Assembly (NCBI RefSeq): GCF_964048965.1
Contig: NZ_OZ040189.1
Span: 2,852,001 to 2,916,000, forward strand
Length of the DNA stretch: 64,000 nt
Direction of reading: 5' to 3'
Origin: Tenacibaculum sp. 190130A14a
Lineage (GTDB): Bacteria; Bacteroidota; Bacteroidia; Flavobacteriales; Flavobacteriaceae
In this document: positions 43,371 through 51,328 of the stretch, piece after piece
Layout: every line of letters starts with the position of its first letter
Numbering within the stretch: the stretch's first letter is position 1
Translations under genes and position numbers: made by a program
The notes under the pieces: model-generated
Database searches by the model: none
What the model was told of the DNA's origin: nothing
The model's input: only the letters and a program-made list of their open reading frames with translations

Positions 43371-44249
43371 ATGGACAATCTAACCGAATATATAGATTTT
43401 AACAGCCTAACCCACTCTTTGGGTTATATCGTTACAGCTTTCCTTGTTTTTTATATTGGAAAGTTACTTTACAAACTTGTAAACCCAAAGATTAATATTA
43501 CCAATGAACTTATCGAAAAGGACAATTTTGCCTTTATTCTTGCCTATGTTGGTTATTTTACTGGACTTGTTATCATTTTAGGTGGTGCTATTATTGGAGA
43601 AAGTGCGGGTTTTACAACTGATATTATGCATATTGCTATTTATAGCATTATAGGTATGCTTTTACTGCATATATCACTATTTGTAAGTAACAAATTAATT
43701 TTACCAAAATTCGATATTAAAAAAGAAATCATTACCGATAAAAATGAAGGTACTGGAATCATTGAAGCTTGTATTTACATAGCCAATGCGCTACTACTTC
43801 ATGGTGCACTTATTGGTGAATCTGAAAGTTTACAAGAAGGACTTTTCACCTTTGTAAGCTACTGGGCAATTGGTAATATTATGCTCGTTGTAGCTGCTAA
43901 GATTTTTACAATTTGGATTCGTTTTGATGTACACGATCATATTGAAAAAGATAATGTAGCAGTAGGAATTAGTTTCGGTGGTGCCATATTGGCTATTGGT
44001 ATTGTTATTATGAATGCCTTATTAGATCCGTTTATTGACTGGACTACAACTATCGTAGATGTAAGTTTACAAACAGTTTTAGGTATTGTATTATTACCTA
44101 TCATGCGCTTTATTACTGACAAAGTTCTATTGCCAGGACGAAGATTAACAGATGAAATTATCAATCAAGAAAAACCAAATATTGGAGCAGGATTAATTGA
44201 AGCTTTTGCTTATATAGGTTCTGCGATATTAATTACATGGAGTATTTAA
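43371..44249 (+). CDS. DUF350 (YjfL-like) membrane protein
   Basis: A 292-residue membrane protein with about eight helices made of two related halves, the usual tandem DUF350/UPF0719 arrangement (AFILAYVGYFTGLVIILGGA in the first, AVGISFGGAILAIGIVIMNA in the second; polar Gly/Asn residues within helices). In E. coli the homologue yjfL lies near yjfJ (a PspA paralogue) and yjfC (a glutathionylspermidine-synthase-like gene), so the association with PspA and polyamine enzymes recurs in an unrelated phylum. Its last 13 bases overlap the aminopropyltransferase gene. The transported or sensed molecule is unknown. Confidence 0.85.
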   Translation: MDNLTEYIDFNSLTHSLGYIVTAFLVFYIGKLLYKLVNPKINITNELIEKDNFAFILAYVGYFTGLVIILGGAIIGESAGFTTDIMHIAIYSIIGMLLLHISLFVSNKLILPKFDIKKEIITDKNEGTGIIEACIYIANALLLHGALIGESESLQEGLFTFVSYWAIGNIMLVVAAKIFTIWIRFDVHDHIEKDNVAVGISFGGAILAIGIVIMNALLDPFIDWTTTIVDVSLQTVLGIVLLPIMRFITDKVLLPGRRLTDEIINQEKPNIGAGLIEAFAYIGSAILITWSI

Positions 44250-45799
44250 AAAACAATTCATTTATATTAAAATCGGCAATTTTTGCAACTGGTTTTGCAG
44301 GAATTGTTGCTGAATATGTTCTTTCTACGCTCGCTACTTATTTTATAGGAAACTCTGTTTTTCAATGGACTATGATTGTTTCCTTAATGTTGTTTTGCAT
44401 GGGATTAGGTAGTAGATTGAGTAAATACTTCAATAAGAACCTAATCAGAAATTTTTTATTGTTAGAGTTAGCGCTATCGTTAATCGTAGCCTTTTCTTCT
44501 GTATTGGTTTATACCTTAGCAGCTGTCTCTTCATACTATGAGGTAGTCATTTACTTTTTAAGTATGTTGGTAGGACTACTTATTGGTTTAGAAATTCCTT
44601 TAGTAGTAAGAATCAATAAAGAATATGAAGATTTAAAAACCAACATCTCCTCTATTCTAGAAAAAGACTATTACGGAAGTTTACTTGGAGGGGTTTTCTT
44701 TGCTTTTATTGGACTACCTATACTTGGGCTTACTTACACTCCTTTTATTCTAGGTTTGATTAACTTTTTTGTAGCTTGTATTGTCTTTTATCGATTTAAA
44801 GGAAAAATGCTTCAAAGCCAATTAAAACCAATGTTTGGAATGATCAGTGTGGTTTTGATAGTATTAGCTTTAGGAATTAATTTTACAGACGCTATTATTA
44901 CTTGGGGAGAACAAAAAAAATACCAAGACAAGATCGTTTTTGCAACACAAAGTAAGTATCAGAAAATAGTTTTAACAGAATGGAAAGATGAACATTGGTT
45001 GTACCTCAATGGAAATTTACAATTTTGTTCAATTGACGAGGAGATGTATCACGAACCTTTGGTACACCCAATTATGCAATTACATCCTAATCCTCAAAAA
45101 GTTTTAATTCTTGGAGGTGGTGATGGATGTGCTGTTAGAGAACTTCTTAAATATCCTTCTGTTGACAATATTGATATGGTTGATCTAGATCCGAACATGA
45201 CTGATTTAGGGAAAAACAACCCTATTCTAATCGATATTAATGAAGGTTCTATGAGCAGTAACAAACTCAACATTTATAACAAAGATGCTTATGTTCATTT
45301 AGAACAAGACAATACATCTTTTTATGATGTTATCATTATTGACCTACCAGATCCAAGAAGTGTAGAACTTGGAAGACTATATTCTCATGAGTTTTATAGT
45401 TTATGTAAACGTAAATTACGTCCTAATGGATTAATCATTACACAATCTGGAAGTCCATATTTTGCAACCAAAGCATTTCATTGCATTGATGCTACTTTGC
45501 AATCAGCAGGTTTTACTACAGTACCTATGCACAACCAGGTTATTTCCATGGGAGAATGGGGATGGATTATTGGAACTAAAAACAATCAAATTACCCGAGA
45601 AGAATTTAAACAAAAATTGCAAGGACTGAAGTTTTCTTCTATTCCTACAAAGTGGATTAATAACGAAGCCATGATGTTAATCACCTCTTTTGGGAAGAAA
45701 GATTTTTTCAATATTGATGCTAACGAAATAGAAATTAACAAAATTCAAAACCCAGTATTATATCAGTACTATTTAAAGGGTAATTGGGATTTATATTAA
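44237..45799 (+). CDS. Membrane-fused polyamine aminopropyltransferase (spermidine synthase-like)
   Basis: A 520-residue protein with about seven N-terminal membrane helices (residues 10-215) and a cytoplasmic aminopropyltransferase domain. The cofactor-binding motif is LILGGGDGCAVREL (about residues 290-303; Cys replaces the usual Gly). The decarboxylated-AdoMet site is DNIDMVDLDP, and the catalytic strand is YDVIIIDLPDPRSVELGRLYS. It would transfer aminopropyl groups from decarboxylated AdoMet, made by the next gene, to a diamine. The membrane domain may place the product at or across the inner membrane. It overlaps the DUF350 gene by 13 bases and precedes the decarboxylase gene by six. Confidence 0.88.
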   Translation: MEYLKNNSFILKSAIFATGFAGIVAEYVLSTLATYFIGNSVFQWTMIVSLMLFCMGLGSRLSKYFNKNLIRNFLLLELALSLIVAFSSVLVYTLAAVSSYYEVVIYFLSMLVGLLIGLEIPLVVRINKEYEDLKTNISSILEKDYYGSLLGGVFFAFIGLPILGLTYTPFILGLINFFVACIVFYRFKGKMLQSQLKPMFGMISVVLIVLALGINFTDAIITWGEQKKYQDKIVFATQSKYQKIVLTEWKDEHWLYLNGNLQFCSIDEEMYHEPLVHPIMQLHPNPQKVLILGGGDGCAVRELLKYPSVDNIDMVDLDPNMTDLGKNNPILIDINEGSMSSNKLNIYNKDAYVHLEQDNTSFYDVIIIDLPDPRSVELGRLYSHEFYSLCKRKLRPNGLIITQSGSPYFATKAFHCIDATLQSAGFTTVPMHNQVISMGEWGWIIGTKNNQITREEFKQKLQGLKFSSIPTKWINNEAMMLITSFGKKDFFNIDANEIEINKIQNPVLYQYYLKGNWDLY

Positions 45800-45805
45800 C
45801 AAGAA

Positions 45806-46096
45806 ATGAATACCACATATAAACATATAAAAGCACAAATTTTTAATCTACAAGAATGGATTTCTGAAACCAATCCTGATGTTTTAAAAAATAGATTTGA
45901 AGCTTTATTGAAACAAAGTAAGTTTACCATACTTGCCTTTAACGAGCATTACTTTGAGCAACAGGGATATACTTGTTTTTGGTTATTAGGTGAAAGTCAT
46001 TTAGCTATTCACACCTTTCCTGAAAGCAATAAAACCTATGTAGAGTTAAGTAGCTGTAATCAAGAAAAGTTGGATTTGTTCAAAAGTTTGATGTAA
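45806..46096 (+). CDS. speH: S-adenosylmethionine decarboxylase, short SpeH type
   Basis: A pyruvoyl-dependent enzyme that makes the aminopropyl donor for spermidine-type polyamines. The self-processing motif is intact: GESHLAIHTFPE places the cleavage Ser at residue 64 and the processing His at 69, and the catalytic Cys is Cys84 in LSSCN. At 96 residues it is shorter than typical SpeH (about 115-130), and the N-terminus looks trimmed or diverged. It lies between the aminopropyltransferase (six bases upstream) and the K+ channel (two bases downstream). Activity is likely but the reduced length deserves testing. Confidence 0.85.
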   Translation: MNTTYKHIKAQIFNLQEWISETNPDVLKNRFEALLKQSKFTILAFNEHYFEQQGYTCFWLLGESHLAIHTFPESNKTYVELSSCNQEKLDLFKSLM

Positions 46097-46098
46097 AC

Positions 46099-47106
46099 AT
46101 GAGTACCAAACAAAAACTAATCGTTTTTGGAGTAATTACTCTTATATACAACTTGCTTGTTTATGGATTATATTACTTCGAATCTAACTTTGAAAACACA
46201 AATATTCATAATATTTCCGATGCTTATTGGTATTCGCTAGTAACGCTAACCACGGTAGGATACGGAGATTTTTATCCTATTACTTTTTGGGGAAGACTTA
46301 TTGGAATCCTATTTGTTTTAGGAAGCCTTGGAATATTAGGATATATCGTAACAGAATTAAGCTTAAAAATATCAGAATACTTAAAAAAAAGAGAAATGGG
46401 ATACTTTGGAACCGACATGAATAACCACTGTATAATAATAGGTTGGAATGCCTTTTCTAAACAAGTTGCCGAACAAATTATCAAAGCCAATGAAGATTTG
46501 GCTATCGTGGTTAATCAAGAATCAGATTTAAAAACTATAAGACAGATATATTCTGATAAAAAATGTTTTGTTTTATTGGCTGATTTAAATGACTATAACG
46601 CTTTAGAAAAAATAAATATCACCTCATCAAGACGTGTTTATATAAGCTTTGAAAATGACACAGATTCATTGGTTTATACCATAAGTTTAAAAAAACAGTT
46701 TGAAAGTGTTAACTGTGTTGTTGCTATAGAAAATATTGAACTAAAATCATCTTTCAATTATTTAGGTGTTCAATTTATCATTCCTAAGAAAGAAATCGTT
46801 TCTAAGTTTATTGCTAGTTATATTTTTGAACCAAATGTAGCTCTATTAACAGAAGATTTAATTTCTACTTCTAACGACAAAACTAACCTTGACATTTGTG
46901 AAACCAAGCTAACTAACAATCACAATTATATCAATACCAGTTTTCTTAAAACTTATATAGACCTAAAAGAAAAATCAGGAATCACACTAGTTGCATTAAG
47001 TAGAGAAAATCAATTGATAAAGAATCCAGAAAACAATCTGATTCTTAAAGAAAACGACGTACTACTTTATATTGCTAACGGAGAAAACAAACAATTTTTG
47101 AATTAA
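46099..47106 (+). CDS. Two-helix potassium channel with RCK domain
   Basis: A 335-residue MthK-like channel. Two membrane helices (about residues 6-25 and 65-90) flank the pore with the selectivity filter TVGYGD (about residues 52-57). The cytoplasmic part has a TrkA-N/RCK domain beginning NHCIIIGWNAFSKQVAEQI (about 109-127), where the dinucleotide motif is altered, and a TrkA-C domain at the end (LKENDVLLYIANGE). K+ selectivity is expected, and gating may respond to Ca2+, nucleotides or voltage. Polyamines are classical blockers of K+ channels, which makes its position directly after the polyamine genes suggestive. Two bases separate it from speH and six from the next gene. Confidence 0.88.
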   Translation: MSTKQKLIVFGVITLIYNLLVYGLYYFESNFENTNIHNISDAYWYSLVTLTTVGYGDFYPITFWGRLIGILFVLGSLGILGYIVTELSLKISEYLKKREMGYFGTDMNNHCIIIGWNAFSKQVAEQIIKANEDLAIVVNQESDLKTIRQIYSDKKCFVLLADLNDYNALEKINITSSRRVYISFENDTDSLVYTISLKKQFESVNCVVAIENIELKSSFNYLGVQFIIPKKEIVSKFIASYIFEPNVALLTEDLISTSNDKTNLDICETKLTNNHNYINTSFLKTYIDLKEKSGITLVALSRENQLIKNPENNLILKENDVLLYIANGENKQFLN

Positions 47107-47112
47107 CCTCTC

Positions 47113-47514
47113 ATGCAACATCAATTAAATGATATACTCAGTAATACTCCATTGCTAAGAAAAAAAATTGACAAAATAAGTACGCAACATCAAGTTGATA
47201 CTGATGAATTACTTTTTGAAATGATTAAATTTTTAAATCTAATTCATATAACGAATGAGAAATTAAGCCCGTCTCTAATTGTTGATCTTGCTTGGCATGA
47301 ATTTATATTATTTACTAGGTATTATCATGAATTTTGTCAGTCTTACTACCAAAGATTTATTCATCACACTCCAAGCGAGAATAGTAATCCTAAGATCTTT
47401 CAAAAGACCATTGAACTATATATTAAACATTACAATAAACCTCCAGAAGCTATCTGGGGAACCTATGCTATAAAAGAGTGGGAAGATAGCAATTGTGGAG
47501 CTTGCCACAACTAA
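47113..47514 (+). CDS. GRDP-like (DUF1399-type) protein
   Basis: A 133-residue protein resembling the conserved domain of glycine-rich domain-containing proteins: a helical region with LIVDLAWHEFILFTRYYHEF (about residues 56-75), FIHHTPSENSN, and a short C-terminal tail SNCGACHN. The conserved His and Cys residues could coordinate a metal. Bacterial family members have no established function. It is embedded in the block, six bases after the channel and 10 before the Cys-tailed protein, and shares a Cys-rich ending with that neighbour. Confidence 0.65.
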   Translation: MQHQLNDILSNTPLLRKKIDKISTQHQVDTDELLFEMIKFLNLIHITNEKLSPSLIVDLAWHEFILFTRYYHEFCQSYYQRFIHHTPSENSNPKIFQKTIELYIKHYNKPPEAIWGTYAIKEWEDSNCGACHN

Positions 47515-47524
47515 AAATTAACTT

Positions 47525-48589
47525 ATGTATTTAGAAGGAACTATTACTATTGATCCATCTCAACTAACCGAGATAAAAAAAGTAAAGCCAACAAAGGCTT
47601 TTAAAAAGATTTTTCACTATTTAACTATTGGTGCTATTTCAGATAAAGAAGAAAGAGAAACCTTTACTGCAGTAGCTATCCTACAACAACTCAATGCTAC
47701 TTTTAGAAGTTTAAATATTACCAATATTATCAAAATATCTCATGATGATATTACTTTTTATCATGACAAAGACGGTAAAGAAAATGACCTAAAGCACGCC
47801 CTAGACAAGTATGAAATTGAAGTGAACGAAGCCATGTCTATTCATTTCAAACAATTAAAGCTTGTTTTAGAACATGAAGATGATAATTTCAAATACCTTA
47901 TAGAAGTTGAAGTCAACAGAGACCATAAAGTTGGTGTATACCCAATAGTTATTAAAGTTTCAGGGTTATTTAAAGAATTTAGCTCTGGGGATATATCTAA
48001 TAAGATTACTGAAACAACCAGTTCTCAACAAAAATTTGATTCGTTTAGAGAGAAAAAAACAGAACGTTTTGATTATTTCTCAAACCAAATAAAATTGGCT
48101 TTGAAAAAACAAATTGAAACCGACGATATTCAAACCTATACCAAAACCAAACATATTTTACCTAAGCGTAAGATTAAAGATAGAAAAGACTTTCAACCAA
48201 ATACCAACGGAGGAGGAATTTATGAAAGACACCATGGATTTGATGATTTTATTTTCTACAGCTTTATATGGTCAGATATAATGCATCATAATAACAATAT
48301 CATTATAAAAGACGCTTATTTTGAAAATGATGAAGGCGAAGAAGTTGGATACTCAAATGAAATAGACACTTCAAATGATGTTTTTGACAGTGATTCTAAT
48401 GAAAGTCTTCTAAACTCAAATACATTTGAAGAAGATCCATTAAAAATCAATGAACCTGAATCTGAGGAATCAACTAGTTGGTTTGACTTTGATTCCTTTG
48501 GAGGTGATTCCTTCTCAGATTCCTCTTCTTGTTCTAACTGTTCAAGTTGTTCAAGTTGCTCAAGCTGTTCTTCTTGTGGAGGAGATTAA
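47525..48589 (+). CDS. Unknown protein with Ser-Ser-Cys repeat tail
   Basis: Not recognised. A 354-residue protein: an N-terminal globular part of about 190 residues (FKKIFHYLTIGAISDKEERE; LEHEDDNFKYLIEVEVNRDH), a charged linker, an acidic Ser/Asp-rich segment, and a striking tail in which Ser-Ser-Cys repeats at least five times before a final GGD. The tail (about residues 335-354) looks like a metal-binding or lipidation/cross-linking element, as seen in some TPM or glycine-rich-domain proteins. No signal peptide is visible, so it should be cytoplasmic. It lies between the GRDP-like and endonuclease V-like genes. Confidence 0.6.
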   Translation: MYLEGTITIDPSQLTEIKKVKPTKAFKKIFHYLTIGAISDKEERETFTAVAILQQLNATFRSLNITNIIKISHDDITFYHDKDGKENDLKHALDKYEIEVNEAMSIHFKQLKLVLEHEDDNFKYLIEVEVNRDHKVGVYPIVIKVSGLFKEFSSGDISNKITETTSSQQKFDSFREKKTERFDYFSNQIKLALKKQIETDDIQTYTKTKHILPKRKIKDRKDFQPNTNGGGIYERHHGFDDFIFYSFIWSDIMHHNNNIIIKDAYFENDEGEEVGYSNEIDTSNDVFDSDSNESLLNSNTFEEDPLKINEPESEESTSWFDFDSFGGDSFSDSSSCSNCSSCSSCSSCSSCGGD

Positions 48590-48603
48590 TTAATTTAGTT
48601 ATT

Positions 48604-49113
48604 ATGATATTAGCATTTGACACGTACTATTTTGAAGACAAAGCAAAAACCATTGGTTTGGAATTTAATCAATGGACAGACGAACAAGAATCGAATACAT
48701 TCGAAGAAACTATAGAAGGTATTAGTGAATATGTTTCAGGAGCGTTTTACAAAAGAGAACTCCCTTGTATTCTAAGTCTTCTAAAAAAGATAAACTTAGA
48801 TCACTGCGAAGCCATTGTTATTGATGGCTTTGTAGTGCTTAACGATGAAGATAAAAACGGCTTAGGAGGCTACTTATATGAAGAATTGGATAAAAACATT
48901 CCGGTTATAGGAGTAGCCAAAAATAATTTCAATCAAATTACGCAACATAAAAGAGCTGTTTATAGAGGAGAAAGCAGAAAACCACTTTATATTACTGCTA
49001 AAGGTATTGATTTAGATGAGGCTGTTCAAAAAATTGAACAGATGCACGGTGAATACCGCATTCCGCATCTATTAAAAAAAGTTGATTCCATAGGAAGAGA
49101 AAATAACGATTAA
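48604..49113 (+). CDS. Divergent endonuclease V homologue
   Basis: A 169-residue protein that aligns with endonuclease V (Nfi), a deoxyinosine- or inosine-RNA-cleaving nuclease. The metal ligands are in place: Asp6 (ILAFDTY), Glu52 (FYKRELP) and Asp74 (VIDGF), followed by PVIGVAKNNF, KPLYITAKGIDLDEAV and YRIPHLLKK. It is shorter than usual (about 220), and the PYVPG wedge segment is changed to YVSGAFY, so substrate handling may differ. Its start at 48604 lies after the Cys-tailed gene; an upstream in-frame start inside that gene is unlikely. The RNase Z-like gene follows after three bases, which hints at RNA or DNA processing. Confidence 0.78.
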   Translation: MILAFDTYYFEDKAKTIGLEFNQWTDEQESNTFEETIEGISEYVSGAFYKRELPCILSLLKKINLDHCEAIVIDGFVVLNDEDKNGLGGYLYEELDKNIPVIGVAKNNFNQITQHKRAVYRGESRKPLYITAKGIDLDEAVQKIEQMHGEYRIPHLLKKVDSIGRENND

Positions 49114-49116
49114 TAT

Positions 49117-50076
49117 ATGTTTAACGCAACAACTAAAAATACCTTAGAAGAAGACATTTCCATTTTAGTAAAAGTCAATAATCATCCTTGGAATTACTTA
49201 TGTGAATGTGGTGAAGCCAGTAAATTAAGCATTAAAGAAATCCAGAACTGCAATGCTATTTTCATAAGCCATGCCCACATAGATCATTTTATCAATTTTG
49301 ATACTATTATAAGACATCAAATAGGAATTGAAAGAAAAGTTACTATTTGCGGCCCCCAACATATAGCTACGCAAGTTCAGCATAAATTAAAAGCCTATAC
49401 TTGGAATCTTATACACAAAAAAGCGCTCTCATATGAAGTAAAAGAAATGATTTCAGACAATGAAATTGTTACCTATGAATTATTTCCCCCTCTATGGGAC
49501 TTTAAAGAAGTTTCAAGAACAAATTCTAATATTCTTTTTGCTGATAAAAAATTTGAAGTTCGCGGAACTTTACTCGATCATAAAACCCCTACTTTGGCGT
49601 ACAAGTTTATAGAATTCGACACTGTAAGCTTCAATATTTCAAAGACGAATTTTCAAGGAGGTAAATGGGTTAAAGAGCTCAAAGAAGCTTTTGACAAGAA
49701 ACTAGATCATCAAATCATTCAAATTGAAGACGCCGAATACAAGGCTCAAGACCTTTTTCATCTTCTTGAACCAAAGAAAGGGAATACCTTAGGAATTATT
49801 ATGGATCATGCACCTTCTGAGATAAATCATAAAAAGATAAAAACACATTTCCTTAATTGCGATACTGTTTTTATAGAATCGTTTTATAAAAATGAAGATC
49901 AACAATTCGCTGAACTGAATTATCATAGCTATGCTAAAATGTCTGGTCAAATTATGAAGGCTTCTGTAGTAAAAGAAGCTATTCCAGTTCATTTTTCTAG
50001 AAAATATAACTCAGAAGAAATTGAAGAATTACGACAAGAATTTCAAGAAGCTTTTACGAATTTCCAAAAACAGTAA
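49117..50076 (+). CDS. RNase Z-like MBL-fold hydrolase
   Basis: A 319-residue metallo-beta-lactamase-fold protein close to the RNase Z/ElaC branch. The zinc motif is ISHAHIDHF (about residues 50-58), followed by ICGPQHIATQVQHKLKAYTW and the later ligands GTLLDHKTP, IMDHAPSE and HFSRKY. The flexible arm of true RNase Z is not obvious, so tRNA processing is uncertain. It is the last gene of the block. Its final five codons (FQKQ and stop) fall inside a 56-base segment that is a near-copy of the 3' end of yjbQ, so the C-terminus has been rebuilt by a duplication. Confidence 0.8.
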   Translation: MFNATTKNTLEEDISILVKVNNHPWNYLCECGEASKLSIKEIQNCNAIFISHAHIDHFINFDTIIRHQIGIERKVTICGPQHIATQVQHKLKAYTWNLIHKKALSYEVKEMISDNEIVTYELFPPLWDFKEVSRTNSNILFADKKFEVRGTLLDHKTPTLAYKFIEFDTVSFNISKTNFQGGKWVKELKEAFDKKLDHQIIQIEDAEYKAQDLFHLLEPKKGNTLGIIMDHAPSEINHKKIKTHFLNCDTVFIESFYKNEDQQFAELNYHSYAKMSGQIMKASVVKEAIPVHFSRKYNSEEIEELRQEFQEAFTNFQKQ

Positions 50077-50117
50077 TCACAATTTTTCTCCTCCCTCCAT
50101 AATTACGATGTTCTCCT
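50062..50117 (-). pseudogene. Duplicated 3' fragment of yjbQ
   Basis: This segment matches 50850-50905, the 3' end of the yjbQ gene, at 54 of 56 positions and in the same orientation. On the minus strand it reads GEHRNYGGRRKIVITVFG. Immediately beyond 50117 the similarity drops sharply and in-frame stops occur. Together the copies flank 732 bases holding a hypothetical gene. Confidence 0.8.
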
Positions 50118-50263
50118 TAACAAACTACTTCTCAAGTATTTATTTTTCAATATCTTAACACTATTTAATTTTGAGGGGTTTGAGCTATTCACTTAACGTT
50201 AGTAGGATATAAAATTCAATTTTAAGTTTTTTTACTCGATATCAAATACTCCTTCTACTCTTG

Positions 50264-50271
50264 TATATTTG
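50264..50271 (+). promoter_or_regulatory. Promoter -7 element TATATTTG
   Basis: An exact TAnnTTTG match ends 15 bases before the ATG of the hypothetical gene at 50287. It shows that the small inserted gene has its own promoter. Confidence 0.55.
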
Positions 50272-50286
50272 CAGGAAAATTAAATT

Positions 50287-50631
50287 ATGAAAAAACTTGA
50301 TGATGGAACAATTGTCCTTTTTTCAGTATTGGGAATTATAATTGTTGTGCTCTATTTTATAGTTAAAGGTAGAAATGATTTATTGAAACGTGATTTCACA
50401 ATTACTCAAGCTAAAATTGTAAAAGTAAAACTGAACGCTAATATGGGAACTATTAGTGATCAAAATCTAGCTACATTTACTTATGTCTACGAAAATAAAC
50501 TCTATAAAAAAATAATAGATATCTATAATAGAAAAATTACTAAAGGGGAGTGTTATGAATTAAAAATAGCTAATAAAAATCCTAATATATTTAAAATTAA
50601 TTTTAACAAAAAAATGAAGTGTAATGAATAG
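50287..50631 (+). CDS. Hypothetical membrane-anchored protein in the yjbQ-flanked insert
   Basis: Not recognised. A 114-residue protein with one N-terminal helix (GTIVLFSVLGIIIVVLYFIV) and a small basic beta-rich domain (TQAKIVKVKLNANMGTISDQ; FTYVYENKLYKKIIDIYNRK), reminiscent of DUF3592-type extracytoplasmic domains. It is AT-richer than its neighbours and is the only complete gene between the two yjbQ 3' copies, which suggests recent acquisition. A TAnnTTTG promoter precedes it. The next short frame overlaps its end by eight bases. Confidence 0.6.
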   Translation: MKKLDDGTIVLFSVLGIIIVVLYFIVKGRNDLLKRDFTITQAKIVKVKLNANMGTISDQNLATFTYVYENKLYKKIIDIYNRKITKGECYELKIANKNPNIFKINFNKKMKCNE

Positions 50632-50746
50632 AGGATATATATTATTATTTTTTAATAGCATTTCATTTTCACAAGAAAAAAAAGTTTTAAAGGAATTATC
50701 ATTTATGATAATATTTATAAAAAAGAAAATCTTTTCATTAAGTTAA
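50624..50746 (+). pseudogene. Probable remnant of an exported protein gene
   Basis: A 40-codon frame begins MNRGYILLLFFNSISFSQEK, a credible signal peptide ending at a Gln, and then runs into low-complexity Lys/Ile sequence and a stop. It overlaps the preceding gene by eight bases. The good start and poor continuation suggest the 5' end of a gene whose body was lost or shifted out of frame. About 100 bases of feature-poor AT-rich DNA follow before yjbQ. Confidence 0.4.
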
Positions 50747-50844
50747 TAATAGTTTAGTTGAAGATTATATACATAGTAAAATCTCCTTTTTTGCAAGTTG
50801 TGCGAATTTATAAGTTAAACTTAAGGTCAAAAACTAAATTAAAT

Positions 50845-51267
50845 CTATATTCCAAAAACAGTAATTACAATTTTTCTTCTCCCTCCATAATTACGATGTT
50901 CTCCTAAATAGATTCCTTGCCAAGTACCTAGGTTTAACCTTCCGTTCGTGATAGGAATTTGCACTTGACATCCTAACATAGAACTTTTAATATGCGCTGG
51001 CATATCATCTGACCCTTCATAATCGTGTTTGTAATACGGCATATCTTCTGGAATCATTTTATTGATATGGGTTTCAAAGTCCATACGTACTGTGGGGTCT
51101 GCATTTTCATTTATGGTTAAGCTTGCAGAGGTATGTTTTATAAATGCTTGGAATTGTCCTATTTTAATTTCTTTTAATTGTGGTAAAACAGCTACTAAAA
51201 CATCTGTAATTAAATGATATCCTCTTCTATATTCTGGTAATTGAATTTCTTTTTGATAAAACTTCAT
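50845..51267 (-). CDS. yjbQ: UPF0047/YjbQ family protein (thiamine phosphate synthase-like)
   Basis: A 140-residue member of the YjbQ/UPF0047 family. FIKHTSASLTINENADPTVR (about residues 43-62), DDMPAHIKSSMLGCQVQIPI (about 88-107) and LGTWQGIYLGEHRNYGGRRK (about 113-132) are the family hallmarks, including the conserved His, Glu and Asp cluster. Some members have weak thiamine-phosphate synthase activity, and the physiological role is unsettled. It is intact, unlike the partial 3' copy at 50062-50117. The gene is separated from the upstream pseudo-NUDIX gene by a terminator. Confidence 0.9.
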   Translation of the reverse strand: MKFYQKEIQLPEYRRGYHLITDVLVAVLPQLKEIKIGQFQAFIKHTSASLTINENADPTVRMDFETHINKMIPEDMPYYKHDYEGSDDMPAHIKSSMLGCQVQIPITNGRLNLGTWQGIYLGEHRNYGGRRKIVITVFGI

Positions 51268-51281
51268 ACCTCAAAAATAAC

Positions 51282-51308
51282 AAAAGCCAATGACCTAACA
51301 TCATTGAC
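51282..51308 (-). terminator. Terminator after the pseudo-NUDIX gene
   Basis: On the minus strand GTCAATGA (51308-51301) pairs with TCATTGGC (51293-51286, one G-U pair) over a seven-base loop, followed by TTTTG. It is of moderate strength. Confidence 0.55.
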
Positions 51309-51328
51309 CTTTTAAACAAACAACTTGA

